A DNA stretch of 5,562 nucleotides from Bacteroidales bacterium UBA1751. GTDB taxonomy: Bacteria > Bacteroidota > Bacteroidia > Bacteroidales > UBA932. The DNA is taken from positions 1,273 to 6,834 of the forward strand of contig DCHN01000076.1 of the NCBI GenBank assembly GCA_002315995.1, in the 5' to 3' direction. The position numbers were made by a program, and so were the translations under genes. Positions 1-5,562 of the stretch are shown here, in pieces. Every line of letters begins with the position of its first letter. The first letter of the stretch is position 1. The notes beneath the pieces were generated by a model. That model saw nothing but the letters and a program-made list of their open reading frames with translations, was not told the origin of the DNA and did no database searches.

Positions 1-749
1 AACTTTGTACCTGAAGCTATCCATTTCACTATATCCTCGGTTAGAAGATTAGGCTCAATTGAAGAGATTCTATACCTTTCTATGCCGACTACTTCATTAA
101 GCGCTTTGAGAAGGTCGAGAAATTTCTCTCCAGTTGTCCTTCCAAAGTCACCGGTGTTTACGCCTGTAAGCACAATTTCCTTAATTCCACCACTGGAAAT
201 CTGCTTTGCCTGCTCTACCAACTTGGCAATAGGTATATTTCTGCTTGCTCCTCTAGCAAGAGGAATAGTGCAATATGAGCACCTATAATCGCATCCATCT
301 TGTACTTTTAGGAAGGATCTTGTCCTTTCACCCTGCGAAAATGCGGGAAACACAGATGTTACATTACATATATTACAAGAAGCAATTTTGTTATATGATT
401 TATGTTTCAATAAGTTATCTGAAAGGGTAAATAACTCTCCTTTTTTTTGAATTCCAACAACAAGAGAGACCCCTTCTATGCTGGAAACCTCTTCACTTTT
501 GAGTTGTGCAAAACATCCGGTTACAACTATAAACGCACTTGGATTAATTCTGTGAAGTTGTCTGATATGCTGTCGGCACTTTTTGTCTGCATGTTCAGTC
601 ACAGAACAACTATTTACAATGTAAATATCTGCAGGCTTGGAATAACTTGTTCGTTCATACCCGGCATTATCAAACTCCCTGGCAATTGTTGAACTCTCAC
701 TGAAGTTCAATTTGCATCCAAGAGTTATTATTGCATATTTCAAAGACAT
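1..749 (-). CDS. mtaB: tRNA t6A37 C2-methylthiotransferase MtaB (N-terminal part, cut by window edge)
   Basis: This is a radical-SAM iron-sulfur enzyme that should convert N6-threonylcarbamoyladenosine at tRNA position 37 to its 2-methylthio form. The reading frame is open from ATG at 749 to the window edge: 249 codons, no stop or frameshift. The N-terminal UPF0004 domain opens with TLGCKLN and carries three cluster cysteines, C12, C48 (VNSCSVT) and C79 (VTGCFAQ). The radical-SAM motif is C153-x3-C157-x2-C160 in QDGCDYRCSYC, followed by TIPLARG, where MtaB-type proteins typically read T/I-P-x-ARG. LTGVNTGDFG and ISSIEPNLL also fit MtaB better than MiaB. Family members are about 430-450 residues, so the rest of the radical-SAM barrel and any TRAM domain lie outside. 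The start sits 14 bases after the folB stop, suggesting co-transcription. No clear ribosome binding site is seen. A run of eight A residues spans codons 101-103. MiaB or RimO are the alternatives, but less likely. Confidence 0.93.
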   Translation of the reverse strand, partial: MSLKYAIITLGCKLNFSESSTIAREFDNAGYERTSYSKPADIYIVNSCSVTEHADKKCRQHIRQLHRINPSAFIVVTGCFAQLKSEEVSSIEGVSLVVGIQKKGELFTLSDNLLKHKSYNKIASCNICNVTSVFPAFSQGERTRSFLKVQDGCDYRCSYCTIPLARGASRNIPIAKLVEQAKQISSGGIKEIVLTGVNTGDFGRTTGEKFLDLLKALNEVVGIERYRISSIEPNLLTEDIVKWIASGTK

Positions 750-763
750 ATTCCAAAATGAAA

Positions 764-1114
764 TTAATATTCGATATAAAAAGAGGAAGAGCAAACAGTA
801 CCGGCAAGAGGAGGATTCATCTTATATACTTTGACACCGCAATGAGATATTCCCGGTAAAGTATTCTTGATTCCATTTAATATCCTATAACAAAGATTTT
901 CAATAAGATTACTGCGTATATCCATCTCTCTCTTTACAATGTTATATATGACGGAATAATCAACTGCATCCTCTATAAAATCACTTCTTTCAGCTGAAGA
1001 AGAATCATAATCACACCATATATCAACAGTAAATAAGTTGCCAAGAAGTTTCTCACTCTCACAACAACCGTGAAAAGCATGGAAACGCATACCATTAAGT
1101 TCAATCCTGCCCAT
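764..1114 (-). CDS. folB: Dihydroneopterin aldolase
   Basis: FolB cleaves 7,8-dihydroneopterin to 6-hydroxymethyl-7,8-dihydropterin and glycolaldehyde in cytoplasmic folate synthesis. The 116-residue protein has the usual single-domain length and aligns along its whole length from memory with the S. aureus enzyme. Visible landmarks are LNGMRFHAFHG (6-16), E21 in the position of the substrate-binding glutamate (S. aureus E22), VDYS with Y53 (catalytic Tyr54), the conserved L70-I71-E72 (LLE in S. aureus), and VYKMNPPLAG with K98 (catalytic Lys100). All catalytic residues are therefore present. It lies 43 bases after the methylase gene and 14 before mtaB, as an internal member of the downstream gene set. 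No other folate gene is in the window. The start at 1114 is preferred because the LNGM core begins six residues in. A possible promoter lies immediately upstream. Confidence 0.93.
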   Translation of the reverse strand: MGRIELNGMRFHAFHGCCESEKLLGNLFTVDIWCDYDSSSAERSDFIEDAVDYSVIYNIVKREMDIRSNLIENLCYRILNGIKNTLPGISHCGVKVYKMNPPLAGTVCSSSFYIEY

Positions 1115-1118
1115 TAGT

Positions 1119-1151
1119 CAAATATATAATTGGATAAAATCAATTGGTCAA
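1119..1151 (-). promoter_or_regulatory. Possible promoter in the methylase-folB gap
   Basis: Read on the minus strand, this AT-rich gap holds TATATTTG (1126-1119), which matches the Bacteroidota -7 pattern TAnnTTTG. It also holds TTGACC (1151-1146) separated by 17 bases from TATATA (1128-1123), a spacing typical of general bacterial promoters. A 6-base inverted repeat TAATTG/CAATTA (1127-1132 and 1149-1154) overlaps it. Against it, the start codon at 1114 is only four bases away from the box, so a transcript would be nearly leaderless, and such short motifs arise easily in AT-rich DNA. No TTTG -33 element is at the expected distance. Confidence 0.2.
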
Positions 1152-1157
1152 TTACGC

Positions 1158-1883
1158 TTATGCAAGCAGAAGGAAGACTGTTGGTTCCTTTGGAATTTCA
1201 AATTTCTCCCTTAAGCAGAATCGCTTCCACTCCCCTGCCGTTTTGGTTAGAATCATCTCAGTTGGAGCAGTAATGTTGCAGGCAACTGTTACCCTGGTTG
1301 ATGAACTGCAAGTTGATATAATATCGGAAAACAATTGGTTGTTTCTATACGGAGTCTCAATAATTATCTGAGTCTGTTTCAACGAATTTGATACGCGCTC
1401 TATAAGCTTTATTTTCTCTCTTCTCTGTTCCGGCTTCACAGGAAGATAACCTGTAAAGGCAAAACACTGTCCGTTCAAACCACTTGCCATAAGAGCCATC
1501 ATAAGCGAAGAAGGGCCAGCAAGAGGAACAACCTTTACACCGTTTCTATGAGCAGAAGCAACAAGAAGAGCGCCCGGATCTGCAACTGCAGGAAGCCCGG
1601 CCTCAGAGATGATTCCAATATCATTCCCGTCCAATGCAATATGAATGTACTCATCTGCTACGGAAGCATTGCTGTGTTCATTAAGCTCAAAGAAATGAAG
1701 CTGTTCAAGATGTCCTTTAAGACCAGCCTGCGATAGGAATCTTCTTGCGCTCTTAATCTCCTCAACAACAAAAAATTGTATATGTTTTATACGTTCAAAT
1801 ACAGCAGCGGGTAAAACGGCTGACATGTCATTCCCAGAGAGAGGAGTAGGTATAAGATAAACGGTTCCGAATGCAGTGTCCAT
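1158..1883 (-). CDS. RsmI-family (tetrapyrrole-methylase fold) SAM-dependent methyltransferase, short divergent form
   Basis: The 241-residue protein has the RsmI/tetrapyrrole methylase fold and should use SAM. The motifs run in RsmI order: VYLIPTPL (8-15), EEIKSARRFL (41-50), SEAGLPAVADPG (93-104), LAGPSSLMMALMASG (121-135), GYLPVKPEQRR (145-155) and ETPYR (176-180). True RsmI makes the 2'-O-methyl of C1402 in 16S rRNA. From family knowledge, its usual motifs are close to TPIGN, EDTR, SDAGTP and GxSA, and E. coli RsmI is about 286 residues. Here these are changed to TPLSGN, EEIK, SEAGLP and GPSS, and the C-terminal extension is missing. I recall that many Bacteroidota carry both a canonical RsmI and a second, shorter relative like this one, so I call family only, not rsmI. 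The stop TAA at 1160-1158 is backed by a second in-frame TAA two codons on. The start follows the upstream hydrolase stop by 8 bases, indicating one transcript. Confidence 0.82.
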   Translation of the reverse strand: MDTAFGTVYLIPTPLSGNDMSAVLPAAVFERIKHIQFFVVEEIKSARRFLSQAGLKGHLEQLHFFELNEHSNASVADEYIHIALDGNDIGIISEAGLPAVADPGALLVASAHRNGVKVVPLAGPSSLMMALMASGLNGQCFAFTGYLPVKPEQRREKIKLIERVSNSLKQTQIIIETPYRNNQLFSDIISTCSSSTRVTVACNITAPTEMILTKTAGEWKRFCLREKFEIPKEPTVFLLLA

Positions 1884-1891
1884 AATGAAAT

Positions 1892-2767
1892 CTAAAAATC
1901 AATTTTCTCCATATCATAACCAGCCTCCACATGAATATCTTCAATTGTAGAGAGATATTCCGAAAGCTCCTTATGCGTTCCTATTTGATGAGAAAGGTGA
2001 GTAAGATAATTCCTTGGCGCTCCAATTCTTCGAAATATATCTATTGCCTGTGGCAAACTGAAATGGGATATATGCTCAGTATATCTTATGCAGTTGAGGA
2101 AAGCAAGAGAGGCTCCATTCATTTTAGAGAACTCTTCATCAGGTATGCTCTTGGCATCAGTAATATAGAGAAGATCACCTATTCTGTATCCGAGAATAGG
2201 AAGTTTGTAATGTAGTGCCCTAATTGGAACTATTTCAAGAATTATCTCAGTATCCTCCGTTGCAGCAAAACCGCCGTGATGCTCTCCGGAGCTTGTATAA
2301 TATGACTGAGGAAGCACATCATCCTTTCTAATGATTTTCGAAAGAGAAAATGGTTTGTCCTCAATTATATGAATGTCAAATTCAGGAACACCGGGATACT
2401 TCTCTTTGGCAAAAGCGTACGAATATTCAAGCTTCAGGCTCTGAAACACCCTCTCTTCACAATAGATGTGAAAAGGCTGTTTTGAGAAATATGAGAGAGA
2501 GCGTACATCATCAAGTCCACCAGTATGATCCTTGTGTTGATGTGTAAGCAAAACGCAGTCAAAATCTGTAATTCCACTACGCAGAACCTGCTGTCTGAAA
2601 TCTGGTCCGCAATCTATAAGAATTGTAAAACCGGCATATCTGACACAAGCGGAGCAGCGCAACCTGGAATCCTTCGGGTCTGAAGAAGAACACACTTTGC
2701 ACCTGCAGCCAATCATTGGAATGCCTGAAGATGTTCCTGTTCCAAACAATATTATTTCTCCTCTCAT
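1892..2767 (-). CDS. PhnP-like metallo-beta-lactamase-fold hydrolase
   Basis: This is a cytoplasmic metal-dependent hydrolase of the MBL fold, 291 residues, closest to the PhnP group of cyclic phosphodiesterases. It opens with FGTGTSSGIP (8-17), followed by the cysteine group C21-x-C23-x2-C26 that holds a structural zinc in E. coli PhnP. The metal motif is T-H76-Q-H78-K-D80-H81. Later candidate ligands are H186 (ALHYKLPILGYRIG), D204 (YITDAK) and H257/H260 (LTHLSHQ), so a two-metal active site looks complete. Typical relatives are about 250 residues. The surplus lies around residues 143-172, between EDKPF and ILEIVPIRALH, and includes a GEHHGG stretch. No phosphonate C-P lyase genes are nearby, so a role in phosphonate use is not supported and the substrate is unknown. 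It is the first gene after a hairpin terminator, starts 16 bases beyond that stem, and is followed after 8 bases by the methylase gene. Confidence 0.85.
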   Translation of the reverse strand: MRGEIILFGTGTSSGIPMIGCRCKVCSSSDPKDSRLRCSACVRYAGFTILIDCGPDFRQQVLRSGITDFDCVLLTHQHKDHTGGLDDVRSLSYFSKQPFHIYCEERVFQSLKLEYSYAFAKEKYPGVPEFDIHIIEDKPFSLSKIIRKDDVLPQSYYTSSGEHHGGFAATEDTEIILEIVPIRALHYKLPILGYRIGDLLYITDAKSIPDEEFSKMNGASLAFLNCIRYTEHISHFSLPQAIDIFRRIGAPRNYLTHLSHQIGTHKELSEYLSTIEDIHVEAGYDMEKIDF

Positions 2768-2783
2768 TGTATCAACTACGCAA

Positions 2784-2807
2784 AAGCAGGGCTTTTCAGC
2801 CCTGCTT
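2784..2807 (-). terminator. Hairpin terminator after slyD (GAAA loop)
   Basis: On the minus strand a perfect 10-base-pair stem (AAGCAGGGCT / AGCCCTGCTT) closes a GAAA tetraloop, 16 bases after the slyD stop. The second arm ends in TT and runs into two more T, giving a short TTTT tract before GCG. This fits a factor-independent terminator for slyD on this strand. On the plus strand no T tract follows. The stem ends only 16 bases before the start codon of the hydrolase gene, so it could also act as a partial terminator or as structure in that gene's leader. Confidence 0.7.
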
Positions 2808-2823
2808 CACTATTTATATTCAA

Positions 2824-3402
2824 TTAGTTGCAACCGCAACCATTATCTGAGCAACCGCAGCCCTCGGAATCGCTTCCGCAACTCCCGCAACTGCCGCAGC
2901 ATCCGCCTCCGCACTGATGAGCTTTCTCACCGAATAGTCCGTTCGTAAGCTCCTCTTCAGTTGCCTCCCTTATTGCCTCTACTTTTCCGCTGAAATGCAG
3001 AGCTGCACCGGCCAGAGGATGGTTGAAGTTCATTGTAACGGTATCCTTTGACACCTTGTCAATTGCACCATTGAGTCTGTTACCCTCCGAATCCATCATA
3101 GGAAGAACGTTTCCTACCTTGAGCACATCCTCCTGAATCTTGCCATCAACCTCAAAAATATTCTTTGGGAGCTCAACAATGGCATCAGGCATTACCTCTC
3201 CATATCCCTCTTTTGCCGAAAGCACGAAGTCAAATGTGTCAGAAACTACCTTTCCGCTTATATTCTCTTCAAACTTTGGAAGAAGATATCCTGTTCCAAA
3301 GATGAACTGCATAGGTTTCTCCGCTGTAACTGTTTCTATGACATCGCCTTCAACCTCAAGTGTATATGAAAGTGACACCACTTTGTTCTGTTCAATAATC
3401 AT
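2824..3402 (-). CDS. slyD: SlyD-type FKBP peptidyl-prolyl cis-trans isomerase with Cys-rich metal-binding tail
   Basis: This is a cytoplasmic prolyl isomerase and chaperone that in E. coli also handles nickel. The 192-residue protein follows the SlyD plan: an FKBP half (about 1-70, with VVSLSYTLEVEG, FIFGTGYLLPKFEENISGK and the KEGYGE segment), an inserted flap chaperone domain (about 71-125, starting near MPDAIVELPKNIF), then the returning FKBP strands NHPLAGAALHF (127-137) and the hallmark VEAIREATEEEL (141-152). The tail from residue 161 has nine cysteines in 28 residues (C164, 168, 169, 172, 175, 182, 184, 189, 191), spaced by Gly and Ser, with one histidine. E. coli SlyD has a His-plus-Cys tail, so this one should favour thiophilic metals or zinc (inference). 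No signal peptide is seen. It has its own candidate promoter upstream and a terminator downstream, so it is probably a single-gene unit. The bases before the start are A-rich without a Shine-Dalgarno sequence. Confidence 0.92.
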   Translation of the reverse strand: MIIEQNKVVSLSYTLEVEGDVIETVTAEKPMQFIFGTGYLLPKFEENISGKVVSDTFDFVLSAKEGYGEVMPDAIVELPKNIFEVDGKIQEDVLKVGNVLPMMDSEGNRLNGAIDKVSKDTVTMNFNHPLAGAALHFSGKVEAIREATEEELTNGLFGEKAHQCGGGCCGSCGSCGSDSEGCGCSDNGCGCN

Positions 3403-3467
3403 TACTGTTTATGTTTGTTGTTATTAATATTTCTCTATTCTAACCGCCACATTGAAAACGAAAGATG

Positions 3468-3475
3468 CAAAGTTA
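3468..3475 (-). promoter_or_regulatory. Candidate Bacteroidota -7 promoter element for slyD
   Basis: The minus strand reads TAACTTTG (followed by CA), an exact match to the TAnnTTTG -7 box used by the main sigma factor of Bacteroidota. Its first three bases are the TAA stop codon of the flavoprotein gene. It would start transcription near 3460 and leave a leader of roughly 60 bases before slyD. I see no good TTTG -33 element at the usual distance upstream, which weakens the call. Confidence 0.4.
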
Positions 3476-5035
3476 AGCAAATTTCAATGCAATCTTCTCT
3501 GCAGCATTTATTCCATCCAGAGCGGAGGATACAATTCCACCAGCATAGCCAGCCCCTTCACCGCATGGATACAGGCCCTGAAGGGAAACATGCTCCAGCG
3601 TATCACTATTGCGCGGTATTCTAACTGTAGATGAGGTTCTTGACTCAACACCAAGAAGGAGAGCGTCGTCACACATATACCCTCCCATACGCCTGTTGAA
3701 ATCATTGAAAGCCATTTGCATACGGGAGGCAACATGAACAGGCAGCAATTTATGTAAAGGTGCACTTACACAACCAGGATGATAGGAGCTCTCCGGAAGA
3801 GAGGAAGAGAGCCTTCCAGCGACAAAGTCTTTCATACGCTGACTAGGAGCCTTCATTGAACCGCTCACCTCAAACATTGACTTCTCCACATCCTCCTGAA
3901 ACTTCATTAATTGAAGTGCCCCATATCTCTCGTAGAATGGAATGTCACCAGGTTCTACGGAAACCACTATTCCAGCATTTGCCCATCGTGAATTTCTTCT
4001 GGAATTGGACATTCCGTTCAGCACTTGTGTGCCAGGAGCAGTTGCAGAAGGCACAAGAATGCCTCCTGGACACATGCAGAAAGAGAAAACGCCCCTACCG
4101 TTGGCCTGTGTAACAAGCTGATACTCGGCAGGAGGAAGTACCGGATTATATCTACCCTTATATTGTATCTTGTTTATAAGACTCTGTGGATGTTCCGCCC
4201 TTACACCAAGTGCAAATCCTTTTGCCTCAATTTCCCAACCTTTTGAGTCAAATAACCTATAAATATCTGAAGCACTGTGACCCTGAGCCAAAATTACATA
4301 GGGCGCAGAGTATTCAGACTCATTTCCAGTATCAAGATTGGAAACCTTTACTCTCCAGCCATCACTGCTCATGCACAAATCTGTAACAAGTGAGTTGAAA
4401 TGCACTTCACCGCCATGCGATACAATAGCGCTCCTCATTGCCTCAATTATAGAAGGCAGTTTGTCCGATCCTATATGCGGATGAGAATCAATAAGAATGG
4501 AAGGATTGGCGCCAAACTCAACAAACCTGTGAAGAACCCTTCTTATATCTCCCTTCTTTGTTGATCTGGTATAAAGTTTACCATCTGAAAAAGTACCGGC
4601 ACCTCCCTCTCCATAACAATAGTTGGAGTTCTCATTCACAACGCCTTCACGGCTTAGAAGCGCAATGTCAACCTTTCTGGCATGAACATCCTTTCCACGC
4701 TCGAGAACAATAGGTTTTATCCCCTTCTCAAGAAGTGTAAGTGCAGCATAGAGGCCGGCAGGTCCCATGCCTACAACTATCGCCGAGTGGGAAGAGGTGG
4801 TGCAGTCAAGCAGAGGTGGGCAACAGTAGCGCTGCAAAGGTTCTTCACCCTCCAAAGCAACCTGAAAGCGGTAGCGGAACAGAATTTTTGCACCGCGGGC
4901 ATCAAGAGAGCGCTTCAGAACGAGGCAATCCTTTATTTCAGAACGCTCAACACCTATTATTCTCGCAGCCTTGCAGGCGAGATACTCCTCATTCACATCC
5001 TTTGAGGCAGGAATTCCAAGTTCGAGTTCTCTCAT
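3473..5035 (-). CDS. FAD-dependent oxidoreductase (COG2509-type, uncharacterised)
   Basis: A 520-residue soluble flavoprotein. Residues 1-80 form a small N-terminal region with LKRSLDARGAK, typical of this family and not itself FAD-binding. The FAD Rossmann motif is VVGMGPAGLYAALTLLEKG (87-105), with G89, G91 and G94, and E112 ends the second strand for the ribose. Next come YGEGGAGTFSDGKL (141-154), a second strand-motif region ending VILAQGHSASD (247-257), and a C-terminal flavin-contact segment GLYPCGEGAGYAGG (487-500) followed by SALDGINAAEKIA. This order matches proteins annotated as NAD(P)/FAD-dependent oxidoreductase or uncharacterised FAD-dependent dehydrogenase, usually 500-550 residues, so it looks full length. 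The substrate is unknown. The start codon overlaps the tsaD stop as ATGA, implying translational coupling. The next gene is 70 bases away and seems to have its own promoter. No hairpin terminator is evident after the stop. Confidence 0.85.
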   Translation of the reverse strand: MRELELGIPASKDVNEEYLACKAARIIGVERSEIKDCLVLKRSLDARGAKILFRYRFQVALEGEEPLQRYCCPPLLDCTTSSHSAIVVGMGPAGLYAALTLLEKGIKPIVLERGKDVHARKVDIALLSREGVVNENSNYCYGEGGAGTFSDGKLYTRSTKKGDIRRVLHRFVEFGANPSILIDSHPHIGSDKLPSIIEAMRSAIVSHGGEVHFNSLVTDLCMSSDGWRVKVSNLDTGNESEYSAPYVILAQGHSASDIYRLFDSKGWEIEAKGFALGVRAEHPQSLINKIQYKGRYNPVLPPAEYQLVTQANGRGVFSFCMCPGGILVPSATAPGTQVLNGMSNSRRNSRWANAGIVVSVEPGDIPFYERYGALQLMKFQEDVEKSMFEVSGSMKAPSQRMKDFVAGRLSSSLPESSYHPGCVSAPLHKLLPVHVASRMQMAFNDFNRRMGGYMCDDALLLGVESRTSSTVRIPRNSDTLEHVSLQGLYPCGEGAGYAGGIVSSALDGINAAEKIALKFA

Positions 5036-5562
5036 AAAGCAGTGGACATATCGGCAGCTCTTGATATAGGAGCAGCATCAAGTGAAGTTCTGAAACCGGC
5101 TTTATATCTGAAGAGTCCGCTTATGGCTATCATAGCAGCATTGTCGGTGGTGAACTTGAATTCAGGAATATATGTGTTCCAACCCCTCTTCACTCCTTCG
5201 GCAGCAATTCTTTCACGAAGCTCTGAGTTGGCCGACACACCGCCACCAATACAAATCTCCTTTATTCCGGTCTGCCTTACAGCCTTTACAAGTTTGTCAA
5301 GCAGGATATCTATGAGAGCCCGCTGGAAAGAGGCACATATGTCCTCTTTGTTCTTCTCAATGAAATGAGGATCCTCCTTCAGAGCATCGCGAAGAAAATA
5401 TAGCAGGGATGTCTTGATTCCGCTGAAACTGTAGTCAAGAGCAGGAATATGAGGTTTTGCAAATTTGAACCTGTGCGGATCTCCCTGGTGTGCAAGCTTG
5501 TCTATTACGGGACCACCCGGATAGCCAAGTTCAAGCATCTTTGCGCACTTGTCAAAAGCCTC
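5032..5562 (-). CDS. tsaD: tRNA N6-adenosine threonylcarbamoyltransferase TsaD (C-terminal part, cut by window edge)
   Basis: TsaD (formerly Gcp/YgjD) transfers the threonylcarbamoyl group from threonylcarbamoyl-AMP to A37 of ANN-reading tRNAs, working with TsaB and TsaE. The frame stays open to the window edge, giving 176 residues. The methionine at 5538 is internal, because the codons before it (EAFDKCAK) continue the family sequence into MLELGYPGGPVIDKLA. Other hallmarks are the DYSFSGIKTS segment (DFSFSGLKT in most members), the nucleotide-binding CIGGGVSANSELRERI, and FTTDNAAMIA, whose aspartate is a metal ligand in this ASKHA-fold family. The full protein is normally about 335-345 residues, so roughly the first half, including the HMEGH metal site, lies outside. 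Its TGA stop overlaps the ATG of the flavoprotein gene by four bases. The terminal residues are SRAADMSTAL. Confidence 0.95.
   Translation of the reverse strand, partial: EAFDKCAKMLELGYPGGPVIDKLAHQGDPHRFKFAKPHIPALDYSFSGIKTSLLYFLRDALKEDPHFIEKNKEDICASFQRALIDILLDKLVKAVRQTGIKEICIGGGVSANSELRERIAAEGVKRGWNTYIPEFKFTTDNAAMIAISGLFRYKAGFRTSLDAAPISRAADMSTAL

Noticed and set aside
82..692. Plus-strand open frames at 82-288 and 447-692
   Set aside because: They lie antisense to the uninterrupted mtaB frame, which has family motifs. Their translations show no recognisable domain.
1892..2767. PhnP of a phosphonate C-P lyase operon
   Set aside because: No other phn-type gene is nearby; PhnP-like hydrolases occur widely without C-P lyase, so only the family is claimed.
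2827..2913. A DNA repeat or inserted element in the Cys-rich slyD tail region
   Set aside because: The apparent repetition comes from repeated Gly, Cys and Ser codons; there are no exact tandem units or flanking duplications.
1144..2948. Plus-strand open frames over the methylase, the hydrolase and the slyD 3' end
   Set aside because: All are antisense to well-supported genes, have low-complexity or motif-free translations, and follow from codon bias on the opposite strand.
3140..5368. Plus-strand open frames over slyD, the flavoprotein and tsaD, plus a minus-strand frame at 3508-3765
   Set aside because: They are shadows of real genes in other frames; none has a recognisable motif or a plausible upstream signal.
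5032..5538. A 168-residue gene starting at the methionine at 5538
   Set aside because: The frame continues upstream to the window edge with conserved TsaD sequence, so this methionine is internal.
1..5562. CRISPR array, tRNA or rRNA gene, insertion sequence, toxin-antitoxin or defence system
   Set aside because: No spaced repeats, RNA gene signatures, transposase motifs or defence domains were seen; the gaps are 8 to 70 bases and the genes are housekeeping types.

Overview
The window is a compact stretch of bacterial chromosome with seven protein-coding genes, all on the minus strand; the two at the edges are cut by the window. It most resembles a member of the Bacteroidota, probably Bacteroidales. 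The proteins read like that group's versions of TsaD, MtaB, the PhnP-like hydrolase and a short RsmI-family methylase. No clear Shine-Dalgarno sequence precedes any start, and a TAnnTTTG box, the -7 promoter element of that phylum, sits upstream of slyD. I cannot name the genus.

In transcription order (right to left) the genes are as follows. The 3' part of tsaD (5562-5032) is followed, with a 4-base ATGA overlap, by a large FAD-dependent oxidoreductase (5035-3473). A 70-base gap holds a likely promoter and leads to a SlyD-type FKBP prolyl isomerase with a cysteine-rich tail (3402-2824). A strong GAAA-loop hairpin (2807-2784) follows it. Then come a PhnP-like metallo-beta-lactamase-fold hydrolase (2767-1892), an RsmI-family SAM methylase (1883-1158), dihydroneopterin aldolase folB (1114-764) and the 5' two thirds or less of mtaB (749-1).

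The most coherent theme is translation. TsaD helps make t6A at position 37 of ANN-decoding tRNAs, and MtaB then thiomethylates that same base to ms2t6A. The RsmI-like protein belongs to a family that methylates 16S rRNA near the decoding centre, though this copy is divergent. FolB supplies folate. The hydrolase and the flavoprotein have no assigned substrate.

No mobile element, CRISPR array, RNA gene or novel multi-gene system is visible. This is an ordinary housekeeping region. The points worth a second look are small: an extra segment in the hydrolase, altered motifs in the methylase, the almost purely cysteine SlyD tail, and the terminator placed only 16 bases before the next start codon.
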